A stretch of DNA of 64,000 nucleotides from an uncultured Myxococcales bacterium (lineage in GTDB: Bacteria; Myxococcota_A; UBA9042; DTJE01). Below, piece by piece: positions 7,015 to 16,300 of this stretch; the stretch's first letter is position 1, and each line of letters starts with the position of its first letter. Location: NCBI GenBank assembly GCA_903936705.1, contig CAIZWN010000035.1, positions 1 to 64,000 of the forward strand, written 5' to 3'. The position numbers were made by a program, and so were the translations under genes. Under the pieces are notes generated by a model, which had not been told where the DNA came from, made no database searches, and saw only the letters and a list, made by a program, of their open reading frames with translations.

Positions 7015-10011
7015 ATGAGGATCTATTCGGCAATCATTGGAATCGCGGCAATGATCGCAGTGGGCTGTTCCAGCGGTAGCCCACAAGGCAACCCTGACGC
7101 GGTCAACAACGATTTGGGCGATGCCGACAGCTATTCGGTCGACACCGCGGTGTCTGCCGCCAGCGTCAGTATCGGTCAGGCAGTCACGGTCACCTGCACG
7201 GTCAACGGCCCCACGGGCGTGTTCCAGACGGCGACCACCATCACGGTAACCCCAGCCGAAGGTTGGACCCTGGACGGCACCAGCTTGACGTTCAGTCAGA
7301 CCGGTGAGTTCCAGGTCGCATGCTCAGCCCCGGATGTATCCGCCACCGACGAGACCCCAGCGACGGTCACGGTTTCGGAAGGACGTGCAGCCTCGGTTGA
7401 CACTGCAGTCGCTCCTGCATCAATCGTAGCCGGCGCCTCGGCCACGGCGACGTGCACCAGCAGCGACGCCTATGGAAATCCAGCCTCTGGCGCTACCGAA
7501 ATTCGCGTGACCCCAGCCGAGGGCGTGGTGGTCACGGCCGGGACAACGGCCGGGACATTCAAGATCGAAGGACGGACGGTGGGTAGCTACGCCGTGGCCT
7601 GCGCCCTTCTGGCGGATGGCACCGTCGATGGAACACCGGCCTCCCTGGCGGTAACCCCTGCCGACATGACCAAGATTGTCACCCTTCTCGATGGTGATAC
7701 CACCACGGCAGGCGTGTCCATGCCCGGCAAGTGCAAGGCATTTGACGCCTACGGTAACGAGCTTACCGGCATCGAGTTCGGTTTTGATGTCCCGGCCGAT
7801 CTTACGGTGACCAATTCGCCGCTGAGCTTCTCGGTAATGTCCACCAAGGCCGGCACCTACGACATCACCTGCAAGGCGGCTGACGGTTCGCCTGCTGCGC
7901 TGGAAAAGGACACCCTGAAGGTCGAGGCTGGTCCGTCAGTCGGCATCACGTTGAAGCTGATTCCCGAGAAACCGGTCTATCTGGTCACCAACCAGGTCAA
8001 GGTTGGCTTCGACCTCGTCGATGCCTACCAGAACCCCATTCCAGGCGGCGCCATCACGCCCCCGACTGTCGAGCCTCCCACAGGAACCACGGCGATTTCC
8101 ACGGACGAGTTCCAGTTCGATGCCGAAGGCAAGTTCACCTTCCACGCCTGTGACGCCACCAATGCCACCTTGTGCGACGACGTCGAGGCCTGGTGCGACG
8201 GCAGTGCGCCGGTCCTGGCAATCACGTACCCGCCGCGCGGCGCCACCATCGACGGGGACCGCAGCGTGGTGGTCACAGGAACCGTAACCGAAGCGACCAG
8301 CCAGGTGAAATCCCTGATCATCAACGGCCAGACGATCGAAATCGGCGCGGATGGTTCATTCCAGTTCCCGATCATTCCTGAACAGGGAATGAACCTGATC
8401 GACGCCACGGCAACAGACACTTTCGACAACGAATACCGTACGCTCCGGTCCTTCCTGTACAGCAGTTCGTGGTATCCGATGGACCAGCCGGACAATCCAC
8501 TGGCCGGCGTCGTCCCGAACGCCATCAAGGCGTATCTGGATGACAAGCTGTTCTTCAACGCCGATGCAACTGATGAGGCGACCATTTCGGCCATTCTTCA
8601 GATGGCACTGGCTGACCTGGACATTGGCTCCCTGCTTCCTCCCGGGCCGATCACGACGTTCTCCCAGAAGCTGGTTTTCCAGACTTGCACCTACGATATC
8701 TACCTGGACTCGCTGACATTCGGTCCACCCACGACAGAACTGACACCCGACTTTGGCGCACTGTTGATTCACGCAGTCGTACCGAACCTGAAGGTTGATC
8801 TTCGGCTGATCAGTGTCGGCTCCGGTTTTCCGTGTCCTGGCGACCAGGCTGGCACCGCGACCGCGACTGCTGTCGTTCTGGATTCGAAGATCAACATGGA
8901 TGTAGATCCTGCAACGCACCTGATTCGCATGTCGGCCGGTACCTCAACCCTGACTCTCGACGGCTTTGATGTCCAGATCGACAGCTGGTTCTACAACCTG
9001 ATCATCGGTCTGCTGAAGGGCACTCTGGAAAACATGTTGAAGGACCAGGTCCAGACCCTGCTGACCGACCTGATCAGCAGTCTGCCGCAGACGTTGAACG
9101 ACGCCCTGGCAAAGCCGATAGAATTCACGGTACCCGAGCTGCTGGCCGGGATGAACGCCGTCACCCTGAGATTCTCGCTTCAGCCCGAGACGATCGGCTT
9201 CACCCCAGAAGGCGGCGCAGTGGACATCAATGCCGCCATCAACGCAGATCACACAATCGACCGGACGATTCTGGGCTCGATTGGCCGCGCATCCTGCCTT
9301 GCCGGCTCCCCAGAGGCATTCGGTTTCGACATGGCCAACCCCGAGAAGCTGGCGCTGGCACTGTTCGACGACGTACTGAACGAGGCGCTCTACTCGCTGT
9401 GGGGCGGGCGTTTCCTGAACGTCCACCTGACGTCCGAGTCCCTGGGCAGCATTGCGGATCTTACGCAGTACGGCGTCGAGAACCTGGATGCGACCACCCA
9501 GGCGCTGATCCCGCCCGTCATCACATCGTGCAACCCGGCCGGCACGCTGACCGTTCAGGTTGGCGACCTGTACCTGGACGCGTCCATGAACCTGATGGGC
9601 GAGGCCGTCCACATGCACACGTTCCTGTTCCTGGGGATCGAAATGAACCTTGCGCTGGCTGAAGACCCCGAAAAGGGCCCAGTGATCGCGATCACTATCG
9701 GCGACCCGCCCAAGCTGGTGGACATGGATTTCGAACTGTTCGAGTCGGACTACTACTCCCAGAGCGAAATCAAGGACCTGTTCATTGTGACGATGCTGCC
9801 CATAGTGTTCCAGCAACTGGCTGCCAAGCCGATCACCTTTGCGATCCCGTCGTTCAACCTGGCAAGCCTGGCCGGCAGCAGCCTGCCGATCACCCTGCCG
9901 AACAAGGACCTCGTCATAGTCCCGAAGGCTCTGCAGCACGACAAGGGTTATCTGGATATCTCTGCGGACCTGGAATTGCGCGATCCGGTCGTCGTTCCCC
10001 CGACACCCTGA
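7015..10011 (+). CDS. Large lipoprotein with bacterial Ig-like repeats and an amphipathic C-terminal half
   Basis: A 998-residue predicted lipoprotein with signal peptide and lipobox AVGC (Cys18). Residues 45-370 carry about four Ig-like repeats, seen as recurring VDTAV..AS and (S)DAYGN/VDAYQNP motifs. Residues 390-470 are another beta domain (PVLAITYPPRGATIDGDRSV). The C-terminal half (about 500-990) is rich in long amphipathic segments, such as LKGTLENMLKDQVQTLLTDL followed by beta strands. This recalls tubular lipid-binding (BPI-like) folds, but that is a weak inference. No enzymatic motif is visible. The DNA of the last 370 bp or so, running on into coaX, is copied twice in decayed form at 44028-44395 and 45022-45236. 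Confidence 0.85.
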   Translation: MRIYSAIIGIAAMIAVGCSSGSPQGNPDAVNNDLGDADSYSVDTAVSAASVSIGQAVTVTCTVNGPTGVFQTATTITVTPAEGWTLDGTSLTFSQTGEFQVACSAPDVSATDETPATVTVSEGRAASVDTAVAPASIVAGASATATCTSSDAYGNPASGATEIRVTPAEGVVVTAGTTAGTFKIEGRTVGSYAVACALLADGTVDGTPASLAVTPADMTKIVTLLDGDTTTAGVSMPGKCKAFDAYGNELTGIEFGFDVPADLTVTNSPLSFSVMSTKAGTYDITCKAADGSPAALEKDTLKVEAGPSVGITLKLIPEKPVYLVTNQVKVGFDLVDAYQNPIPGGAITPPTVEPPTGTTAISTDEFQFDAEGKFTFHACDATNATLCDDVEAWCDGSAPVLAITYPPRGATIDGDRSVVVTGTVTEATSQVKSLIINGQTIEIGADGSFQFPIIPEQGMNLIDATATDTFDNEYRTLRSFLYSSSWYPMDQPDNPLAGVVPNAIKAYLDDKLFFNADATDEATISAILQMALADLDIGSLLPPGPITTFSQKLVFQTCTYDIYLDSLTFGPPTTELTPDFGALLIHAVVPNLKVDLRLISVGSGFPCPGDQAGTATATAVVLDSKINMDVDPATHLIRMSAGTSTLTLDGFDVQIDSWFYNLIIGLLKGTLENMLKDQVQTLLTDLISSLPQTLNDALAKPIEFTVPELLAGMNAVTLRFSLQPETIGFTPEGGAVDINAAINADHTIDRTILGSIGRASCLAGSPEAFGFDMANPEKLALALFDDVLNEALYSLWGGRFLNVHLTSESLGSIADLTQYGVENLDATTQALIPPVITSCNPAGTLTVQVGDLYLDASMNLMGEAVHMHTFLFLGIEMNLALAEDPEKGPVIAITIGDPPKLVDMDFELFESDYYSQSEIKDLFIVTMLPIVFQQLAAKPITFAIPSFNLASLAGSSLPITLPNKDLVIVPKALQHDKGYLDISADLELRDPVVVPPTP

Positions 10012-10045
10012 TCAACGGCCGCTTCATTAACGCAAACCGAGTCAG

Positions 10046-10813
10046 TCAGGCATTGCGCTCCCAGATCAACCGCAGCCCCTCCAGAGTCAGATCCGGAATG
10101 ACCTGATCGATCGCTGTCGAATCGCCACACAGCAGGGTCGCAAGGCCACCAGTCGCCAGAACCCGCACCGGTTCGCGCAACTCGGCCTTCATCCGGGTCA
10201 CCAGGCCCTCGACCATGGACAGGTATCCAAAGTAGGCGCCCGACTGGATGCTGTGGACGGTGTCGCGACCAATAACGGTGTCGGGACGCACCACATCAAC
10301 ACGCGGCAGCTTCGCGGTTCGCATGAACAGGGCGTCCAGCGAGACGGTGACGCCGGGAACAATGACGCCGCCAAGATACTCGCCGGCAGCGGTGATCGCA
10401 TCAAAGGTCGTTGCCGTACCGAAATCCACGATCACCAGGTCTGAGTCGGGATATCGGCGATGCCCCGCCACGGCATTCACGATACGGTCGGCACCGACAT
10501 CGCGAGGGCTGGAATACCGTACGACGATGCCGGTGTCGGTCCCCGGTCCCACCGCCAACGGTTCGACCTTCAGCCATCGCTGTGCCCACCCCGAAAAAAC
10601 TGCCGTCAGTGGGGGAACGACACTGGCCAAGACCGCAGCCTTGACGGCACCCGCCCCTATTCCCTCCATGCGCATCAGGCCTTCCATCAGGCACGCCACC
10701 TCGTCCGATGTCGAGGTCCGGTGGCTGGCCAGCCGGAATTGGGCAACAAGTCGATCGGCCTCGAAAAAGCCGATGACCGTGTTCGTATTGCCTACGTCAA
10801 TTGCTGCCAGCAT
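10046..10813 (-). CDS. coaX: Type III pantothenate kinase
   Basis: A 255-residue cytoplasmic kinase catalysing the first step of coenzyme A synthesis (pantothenate to 4'-phosphopantothenate). It has the family N terminus AIDVGNTNTVIG (phosphate-binding loop of the ASKHA fold), the central GADRIVNAVAG and VDFGTATTFD motifs, and GGVIVPG. The ATG at 10813 lies inside the 3' end of birA (17 nt overlap), which implies coupled translation. It ends 34 bp from the convergent lipoprotein gene. A partial decayed copy of its 3' end is present near 44300-44395. Confidence 0.96.
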   Translation of the reverse strand: MLAAIDVGNTNTVIGFFEADRLVAQFRLASHRTSTSDEVACLMEGLMRMEGIGAGAVKAAVLASVVPPLTAVFSGWAQRWLKVEPLAVGPGTDTGIVVRYSSPRDVGADRIVNAVAGHRRYPDSDLVIVDFGTATTFDAITAAGEYLGGVIVPGVTVSLDALFMRTAKLPRVDVVRPDTVIGRDTVHSIQSGAYFGYLSMVEGLVTRMKAELREPVRVLATGGLATLLCGDSTAIDQVIPDLTLEGLRLIWERNA

Positions 10814-11564
10814 CGTTCACCTCCCCGACAGACACCCGGACACGCGTCCCGCCCGGGACGTCAAGCTCCAGTTCGCCCAATTCCGTGATACCAACCGGTC
10901 TGCCACGCAAGCCATCAACCAGCACGTCCCGAGAACAGTCCAGCCACCGCGAGGCGCTCACGGGATCGACCGAAAGATCAATTGAAGTGTTCGCGCATGC
11001 ATTCACGACGGACACCAGAACATGTTCACACGTCTCCATCGGATTTGCGTCAACCGGAAGGTGCGCAGCCAGGCAGGTTGCGACGTCTGAAATCGCCCCG
11101 GGCAGTTCGTCCGAAAATGCCACGTTCAGCCCCAGCCCCAGCACCACAAAGCCCTCGTCCACCCTTGCCTCGGCCAGGAGGCCGGCAATCTTCCTGCCTG
11201 CAACGACGATATCGTTCGGCCACTTCACTCTGACTTCAGTCACGCCAGCCGCGTGCAGAGCCTGGGCCACCGCCGTACCTGCAAGCACCGACAGCGCCGG
11301 CCATGCGCCGGGTTGCGCAAGGGGGCGCAAGACAATGCTAGCGTAAAGGCCACCGGCAGGTGAATGCCACGAGCGTCCGACTCTTCCGCGGCCTGACGTC
11401 TGGCCGGATGCCAGCACCAGGGTCCCTTCCGGAGCACCGGTCAAGGCCAGCGCCATGGCCTCGTCCTGAGTACTCCCGACTGTTCCGAAAACGAGAATGC
11501 GGGGTATTGTTCCACGCCAACTCGCCAGGCGGCGAGCCAGGTCAACGAGGTCAAACCCCTCCAT
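10797..11564 (-). CDS. birA: Biotin-[acetyl-CoA-carboxylase] ligase
   Basis: A 255-residue ligase that attaches biotin to the carboxylase carrier protein via biotinyl-AMP. It carries the biotinyl-AMP loop GRGRVGR and the KWPNDIVV and GRKIAGLLAEA motifs. There is no N-terminal winged-helix domain, so it is the monofunctional form without repressor activity. The ATG at 11564 overlaps the 3' end of nadC by 14 nt and has GGTGGGG upstream. Gene order nadC-birA-coaX is a common cofactor operon. Confidence 0.95.
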   Translation of the reverse strand: MEGFDLVDLARRLASWRGTIPRILVFGTVGSTQDEAMALALTGAPEGTLVLASGQTSGRGRVGRSWHSPAGGLYASIVLRPLAQPGAWPALSVLAGTAVAQALHAAGVTEVRVKWPNDIVVAGRKIAGLLAEARVDEGFVVLGLGLNVAFSDELPGAISDVATCLAAHLPVDANPMETCEHVLVSVVNACANTSIDLSVDPVSASRWLDCSRDVLVDGLRGRPVGITELGELELDVPGGTRVRVSVGEVNDAGSN

Positions 11565-12414
11565 TAGAGGGCCCCACCAGGTCAAGGTACATCGCGAAAT
11601 CAAGCCACGGCGCAGAATGGGTCAGCGCGCCGGCCGATACGAAATCCACGCCCACCTGAGCAACTGCCCTCGCGGATTCCGGCGTCATGTTCCCTGACAC
11701 CTCAAGGGCGATATCGCCGTGACAGAAATCGACCACCGCGCGAACCTCGGCAAGTGACATGTGATCCAGCAACAGAACGTCCGCCCCCGAATTCACCGCC
11801 AACCTGACCTCATCCATGGTCCGCACTTCAACCTCGACCTTGCACAGGGAAGGGGCTCCGGCCCGAGCAAGGCGAATCGTCTCGCATATGTCTTCGCGCA
11901 TGGCCAGATGATTGTTCTTGACCAGCACACCTCCTGACAAACCGGTGCGGTGGTTACGCCCGCCGCCCATCCGGACCGCGTATTTTTCAAGCACGCGCAT
12001 GCCTGGATTCGTCTTACGCGTGTCCAGTACGGCGGTTGATGTTCCCTCAAGCGCATCAACGAACTCGCGAGTCTTCGTGGCGATTCCCGACAGACGCATC
12101 AGGAAGTTCAACGCCGTTCGCTCGGCAACCAGTACCGCCCTGGCAGGCCCTTCGATGTTCATCACCACCTGGCCAGGATGTACGACCGATCCTTCCTCGA
12201 CCAGCGATGTCGCCGATATGGAAGGATCAATCCGCTGAAATACAAGACGCACCAACGGAATACCTGCCAGGATTCCGTCTGCCTTGGCCATGACAACGCC
12301 ACGAACCCGTGCGCACTCCGGCACGCAGGCTTCGGTGGTCACGTCACCGGAGCCAAGGTCCTCGTCGATGGCCAGGTCCACGATCCGAAGCACCTGTGGA
12401 TTGAAATTCAACAT
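11551..12414 (-). CDS. nadC: Nicotinate-nucleotide pyrophosphorylase (carboxylating)
   Basis: A 287-residue enzyme of NAD synthesis that converts quinolinate and PRPP to nicotinate mononucleotide. Family motifs are DEDLGSGDVTTEA, ALNFLMRLSGIAT, LDTRKTNPGMR, YAVRMGGGRNHR and VSAGALTHS. The ATG at 12414 gives the standard N terminus MLNFNPQVL; the upstream in-frame start at 12480 adds residues not expected in the family. A -10-like element lies 7 nt upstream, suggesting a leaderless message. It is first in the nadC-birA-coaX operon. Confidence 0.96.
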   Translation of the reverse strand: MLNFNPQVLRIVDLAIDEDLGSGDVTTEACVPECARVRGVVMAKADGILAGIPLVRLVFQRIDPSISATSLVEEGSVVHPGQVVMNIEGPARAVLVAERTALNFLMRLSGIATKTREFVDALEGTSTAVLDTRKTNPGMRVLEKYAVRMGGGRNHRTGLSGGVLVKNNHLAMREDICETIRLARAGAPSLCKVEVEVRTMDEVRLAVNSGADVLLLDHMSLAEVRAVVDFCHGDIALEVSGNMTPESARAVAQVGVDFVSAGALTHSAPWLDFAMYLDLVGPSNGGV

Positions 12415-12421
12415 GGCGCAG

Positions 12422-12451
12422 ATGATACCCCACGCAACGGCAGGGTGCCAC
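12422..12451 (-). promoter_or_regulatory. Promoter of nadC operon (leaderless arrangement)
   Basis: On the minus strand a weak -35 (GTGGCA, 12451-12446), an 18 nt spacer and TATCAT (12427-12422) are followed by 7 nt and the nadC ATG. No Shine-Dalgarno sequence is present. Confidence 0.4.
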
Positions 12452-12537
12452 GCGCCTGATTGTGGAATTGAGGGATGCAATCAGAGAGGGCCACACCGAA
12501 AACACACACCGAGGCGCCGCGTGTCAGAAGCGCCGCG

Positions 12538-12566
12538 TTGACGCATCCCTTCGAAACGACTATCCT
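12538..12566 (+). promoter_or_regulatory. Promoter of the L,D-transpeptidase gene
   Basis: TTGACG (12538-12543), a 17 nt spacer and TATCCT (12561-12566) match a sigma-70 promoter. They give a short leader that contains the GGGAGGG ribosome site before the GTG at 12597. Confidence 0.55.
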
Positions 12567-12596
12567 CTGCCGCGAAAAGGGCGCCCGGGAGGGTCC

Positions 12597-14681
12597 GTGG
12601 TTGCGCGTCTGTTGTTTCTGGTTTTTTTCATGACGGTCGCAAGTTGCAAGACAGGCGGGCCGAAGGATCCCTCTCCCTACCTTGGTCGAGCCGTGGGTCC
12701 GACGATTGATAATGCCGGCAGTCCAACAGCCAAGCCATCTTCGGATCGCCAGGGTACCCAACCTTCCTCGGCCACCTCGTCCGAAGCAAAGGGTCAGGCG
12801 CCGAACATTGTTCCGACCCTGGCACCTTTGTTCCCGATAGGCACAGAGGTCCAGGACGAGGAGGCCGCAAGGAATGGTCCCTTCGAGACGGCCCTGCGCA
12901 TGTGGACCGTTCGCCAGTCCGTCGGATCCAGACTGGTTTCTGATTTGTCAGCCGGGGCAGTCTCCCAGCCATTGTTTTCATCCCTTATTGCTCGCGCGTT
13001 GTCGGCCCGCGGAAACGAGCCGCTGTTCACCACACAGGACGGGTCATCGCGTCAACTGGACGCCTTGCTGGGCGCCCTTGGAAGCGCCGCCGATCATGCA
13101 CTATCGGCTACCCGTCATGATCCGGCACCTCTGAAAGAGGCTCTTGCCAAGTTCACATCGTCGGCGGCTGCCGCAACCTCGGCACGTGTTGATCTCGAGC
13201 GCCTGCCGGCGTGGATTGCGCTGCGTGGACTTGCAATGGGTCGCCAACCCCCCGCCATGGATGAGGTGGATGGTCTGGACGATGCTGACCGCCTGGAAGG
13301 ACTGGACACGACGAAGTACCGTGAGGCACTTTCGGCACACGGGCGCGTTCTGGCTTCCGAGATGGCAGTCGGGATTGCGCGCAATCAGGTCGAGGTTCTG
13401 GCGCAGGCCGGATTCTTCCGCTGGGCGCTGGACATGAGATTTCGTATCGTGGCCGAGCCGTTCCGTGCCGACAAGGATGAGGCAACCGCCATTGCATCAC
13501 GATCGGACGACCTGATGAAGGCGTTTGAGGCCTTCGCTGCCGAACCTGTGATCGAACTGGCGATGCTGCCTCCGCAACACACGGACTACGCGGCGTTGCA
13601 GGCTGGCCTTGCCAGCTACCGTAGAATTGCGGCGGCCGGACCATTCACAGCAGTAACGGTCACCGGGTCGATGAAGCTGCGACGCGGGTCGCGCGGGCCC
13701 TTGGTAGAGGCCCTCAAGCAGCGCTTGGCGCAGGAAGGCTATTACAACGGCAGCATCGATCCCGTCTTTGACGCCGGTCTGGAGACCGCGTTCCGCGACT
13801 ACCAGTCCACACACGGCTTCGACCCCAAGGGTGAGGTTGAGGAACGGCACGCGCGTTCACTGAACATACCGATCGAACAGCGCATTCGTCAGATCGAACT
13901 GGGACTGCAGCGCTGGCGTGAAAGCGAGGTTCGCCCGGAAGAACCTCTTTACGTTCGCGTGAACTTACCGGAATTCATGATGGAAGTCCGCGAGGACGGC
14001 AGGCTGCTGACCCGCCACAAGATCGTCTGCGGCAACAACAATTGGGACACTGACCCGGACAACCGGCTCGAAGGTCGAATCAATCGCAGCAAGCTCTTTT
14101 CGGCCACGATCGAGCGAGTCATTTTGAACCCCAGATGGCACGTACCCAAGCGGATTCAGAAGCTGGAACTGGACTACGAACTCCTGCAGCAGCCCGACTA
14201 CTACCAGAAGCACAAGTTCGTCGTGAAAACACTGCCCGACGGTCGCGAGGAGATATACCAGGATTCGGGCGACTCGAACGCCCTGGGCCGGGTGAAGTTC
14301 GTCTTCCCGAATCCCTACGGGATCTTCATGCACGACACCAACCTGAAGGCGTTCTTCGATCGCGAGATCCGCGCCTTCAGCCACGGGTGCATCAGGTTGC
14401 AGAAGCCGTTCGAGATCATGGACCTGCTGCTGCAGAAGGCGGCCGGGATCAGCCCCGAGAACGGCCGCACGATCCTTGCGAAGGAGGAACTGCGCGACAT
14501 CACCCTGAAGACGCCCGTCCCCATTTTCGTCGAGTACAATTCCGTTGGCATCGATGCCCGCGGCCGCGTCATGTTCTTTTCTGACGTGTATGGCTATGAC
14601 AGGGACTACTTTGAAGGGAAGATTCCCTACTCGCCCGAGGAACTCAAACTGCTGACCCGAAAAATCACCAGGTTCGACTGA
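12597..14681 (+). CDS. Lipoprotein L,D-transpeptidase with peptidoglycan-binding domain (YcbB-like)
   Basis: A 694-residue predicted lipoprotein. The GTG at 12597, with GGGAGGG 5 nt upstream, gives a signal peptide ending in lipobox VASC. After a low-complexity linker and an alpha-helical region there is a peptidoglycan-binding domain (MKLRRGSRGPLVEALKQRLAQEGYYNGSIDPVFD, about residues 357-420). A YkuD catalytic domain follows, with active-site His in GIFMHDTN and Cys in FSHGCIRL. Such enzymes form 3-3 peptidoglycan cross-links in the periplasm. Its size and layout match YcbB (LdtD) rather than short YkuD proteins. The ORF could open earlier at 12462, but that start lies upstream of the promoter. 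Confidence 0.92.
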   Translation: MVARLLFLVFFMTVASCKTGGPKDPSPYLGRAVGPTIDNAGSPTAKPSSDRQGTQPSSATSSEAKGQAPNIVPTLAPLFPIGTEVQDEEAARNGPFETALRMWTVRQSVGSRLVSDLSAGAVSQPLFSSLIARALSARGNEPLFTTQDGSSRQLDALLGALGSAADHALSATRHDPAPLKEALAKFTSSAAAATSARVDLERLPAWIALRGLAMGRQPPAMDEVDGLDDADRLEGLDTTKYREALSAHGRVLASEMAVGIARNQVEVLAQAGFFRWALDMRFRIVAEPFRADKDEATAIASRSDDLMKAFEAFAAEPVIELAMLPPQHTDYAALQAGLASYRRIAAAGPFTAVTVTGSMKLRRGSRGPLVEALKQRLAQEGYYNGSIDPVFDAGLETAFRDYQSTHGFDPKGEVEERHARSLNIPIEQRIRQIELGLQRWRESEVRPEEPLYVRVNLPEFMMEVREDGRLLTRHKIVCGNNNWDTDPDNRLEGRINRSKLFSATIERVILNPRWHVPKRIQKLELDYELLQQPDYYQKHKFVVKTLPDGREEIYQDSGDSNALGRVKFVFPNPYGIFMHDTNLKAFFDREIRAFSHGCIRLQKPFEIMDLLLQKAAGISPENGRTILAKEELRDITLKTPVPIFVEYNSVGIDARGRVMFFSDVYGYDRDYFEGKIPYSPEELKLLTRKITRFD

Positions 14682-14682
14682 C

Positions 14683-14877
14683 ATGCCGACGCCACGCAGC
14701 GACGGATCGCTGGTTGCTCCCACGGAGATATCGGTGTTCATCGACGCGGACGGCAGCGTCACATTTTCGGCCATGCCTTCCGACCTCGTCGAAGTTGCGG
14801 CCATTCTTGGATCCTCGAACCAGCATGCCCCCGGTACCTTTGAATGCAGCCCCCGGGAACCAAGGGAGGTCGTGTGA
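14683..14877 (+). CDS. Small conserved-looking protein coupled to mtnA
   Basis: A 64-residue protein of unknown function. Its ATG lies 1 nt after the stop of the L,D-transpeptidase gene, and its stop overlaps the mtnA start (GTGA), so it fits exactly into the operon. Residues 16-42 (ISVFIDADGSVTFSAMPSDL, then VEVAAIL) look like a compact beta-strand plus helix unit. No zinc or catalytic motif is visible. The tight coupling at both ends supports real translation. Confidence 0.6.
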   Translation: MPTPRSDGSLVAPTEISVFIDADGSVTFSAMPSDLVEVAAILGSSNQHAPGTFECSPREPREVV

Positions 14878-15914
14878 GTGCGCCCCATGCAGTGCAACCG
14901 GTGGCCTACGACGGCGAGGCCGTCATCCTGCTGGACCAACGCCGCCTACCTGCAAGCGAGGAGTACCTGCGCTGTCGTACGCCGGAAGAGGTTGCCACAG
15001 GCATTAGGGACATGGTCGTACGCGGGGCGCCGGCAATCGGCATCACGGCGGCATACGGCGTAGCTCTTGCTGCGCGACTTGCCCCCGACGCTTCAGGCGA
15101 ATTTGGGGCTGCCATCGGCGAGGCCTGCCGGGTGATAGGTGCGTCCCGTCCCACGGCAGTGAACCTGCGCTGGGCAATCGACCGGATGCTGCGCCGGCTG
15201 TCCACCTTGGGCGACATGGGCATTGACCAGAAACGGGCAGCCCTGGATGCCGAAGCACTGGCGATCCACGAGGAAGATGTTGCGATGAACCGTGCCATCG
15301 GGCGCCACGGCAGCAGCCTGATTCCGGATGGCGCGACAGTCCTGACCCACTGCAATGCCGGAGCATTGGCCACTGGCGGTTACGGCACCGCCCTGGGAGT
15401 GATCCGTGGGGCACGCGACGCCGGCAAGTCGGTCCGTGTGATCGCCTGCGAAACGCGACCGTATCTCCAGGGTGCCCGTCTGACCGCCTGGGAACTGGTT
15501 CGGGACGGATTTGATGTGACCTTGATTACCGATAATGCCGCTGGTGCCCTGATGGCCCAGGGCCTGGTCACCTGCGCGGTCGTGGGTGCCGACCGCATCA
15601 CGGCTAACGGCGATACGGCCAACAAGATCGGCACATACACCCACGCGGTTCTGGCCGCACGTCACCAGATTCCGTTCTACGTTGCTGCGCCGTCAAGCAC
15701 GCTGGATCCGTCGATGCCCAACGGCCAACAGATTCCAATCGAGCAACGTCCCCCCGAGGAGGTTCTTTTCCTGCAGGGCCACCGCATCGCTGCCGAGGGC
15801 GTTCGCGTGATCAATCCATCGTTCGATGTCACGCCATGGTCCCTGATCAAGGCGATCGTCACCGAACGCGGGGTTCACCGACCGGGGCCACTGGGCTATG
15901 GTTTCAAAATATGA
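14874..15914 (+). CDS. mtnA: S-methyl-5-thioribose-1-phosphate isomerase
   Basis: A 346-residue enzyme of the methionine salvage pathway that isomerises methylthioribose-1-phosphate to methylthioribulose-1-phosphate. It has the eIF2B-like fold with family motifs VVRGAPAIGITAAYG, RPTAVNLRWAIDRM, LTHCNAGALATGGYGTALGV, the catalytic-region Asp in GADRITANGDTANKIGTY, and PFYVAAPSSTLD. The GTG at 14874 is preceded by GGGAGG at about 5 nt and overlaps the stop of the small upstream ORF. The ATG at 14844 is an unlikely alternative. No other salvage genes are in the window. Confidence 0.95.
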   Translation: MSAPHAVQPVAYDGEAVILLDQRRLPASEEYLRCRTPEEVATGIRDMVVRGAPAIGITAAYGVALAARLAPDASGEFGAAIGEACRVIGASRPTAVNLRWAIDRMLRRLSTLGDMGIDQKRAALDAEALAIHEEDVAMNRAIGRHGSSLIPDGATVLTHCNAGALATGGYGTALGVIRGARDAGKSVRVIACETRPYLQGARLTAWELVRDGFDVTLITDNAAGALMAQGLVTCAVVGADRITANGDTANKIGTYTHAVLAARHQIPFYVAAPSSTLDPSMPNGQQIPIEQRPPEEVLFLQGHRIAAEGVRVINPSFDVTPWSLIKAIVTERGVHRPGPLGYGFKI

Positions 15915-16017
15915 GTGGAACCAAGCAGATTTGTCCCAGGGCGGATTGACTGCCGATCGCCAGAACGCACCGACGCACCCCGGCGTCGCCGTCCCGCATT
16001 GACTTGAATTTCATGGC

Positions 16018-16092
16018 TGGTGGCCCTTACGGGAATCGAACCCGTCTCCCAAGATTGAGAGTCTTGTGTCCTAACCGATAGACTAAAGGGCC
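16018..16092 (-). tRNA. tRNA-Glu (CTC anticodon)
   Basis: The minus strand folds as a cloverleaf. The acceptor GGCCCTT pairs with AAGGGCC, the D arm contains ATCGGTTAG, the anticodon stem CAAGA/TCTTG holds loop CTCTCAA (anticodon CTC, reading GAG), and the T arm contains GGTTCGATTCC. The 3' CCA is encoded. It lies 76 nt downstream of tRNA-Gln, probably on the same transcript. Confidence 0.95.
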
Positions 16093-16168
16093 CCCGTTCT
16101 TTACCCATCGGGATCTCACCCCCGCGGGTGGCTCGCCTCTGGGGGGCGTGCCGGAACGAGTCGAAAAG

Positions 16169-16239
16169 TTCGGGGACAGGGATTCGAACCCCGACAGGCA
16201 GCTCCAGAGGCTGCAGTCCTACCGTTAGACGATCCCCGA
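16169..16239 (-). tRNA. tRNA-Gln (CTG anticodon)
   Basis: Acceptor TCGGGGA pairs with TCCCCGA. Anticodon stem GCAGC/GCTGC encloses loop CTCTGGA (anticodon CTG, reading CAG), and the T loop is GGTTCGAATCC. The CCA end is not encoded, unlike the neighbouring tRNA-Glu. Confidence 0.95.
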
Positions 16240-16300
16240 AATGCAAAGAACAACGCGCCCGGCGGCCAAATCCCACCGCCTGCGCCCGAAACCGGGAAGG

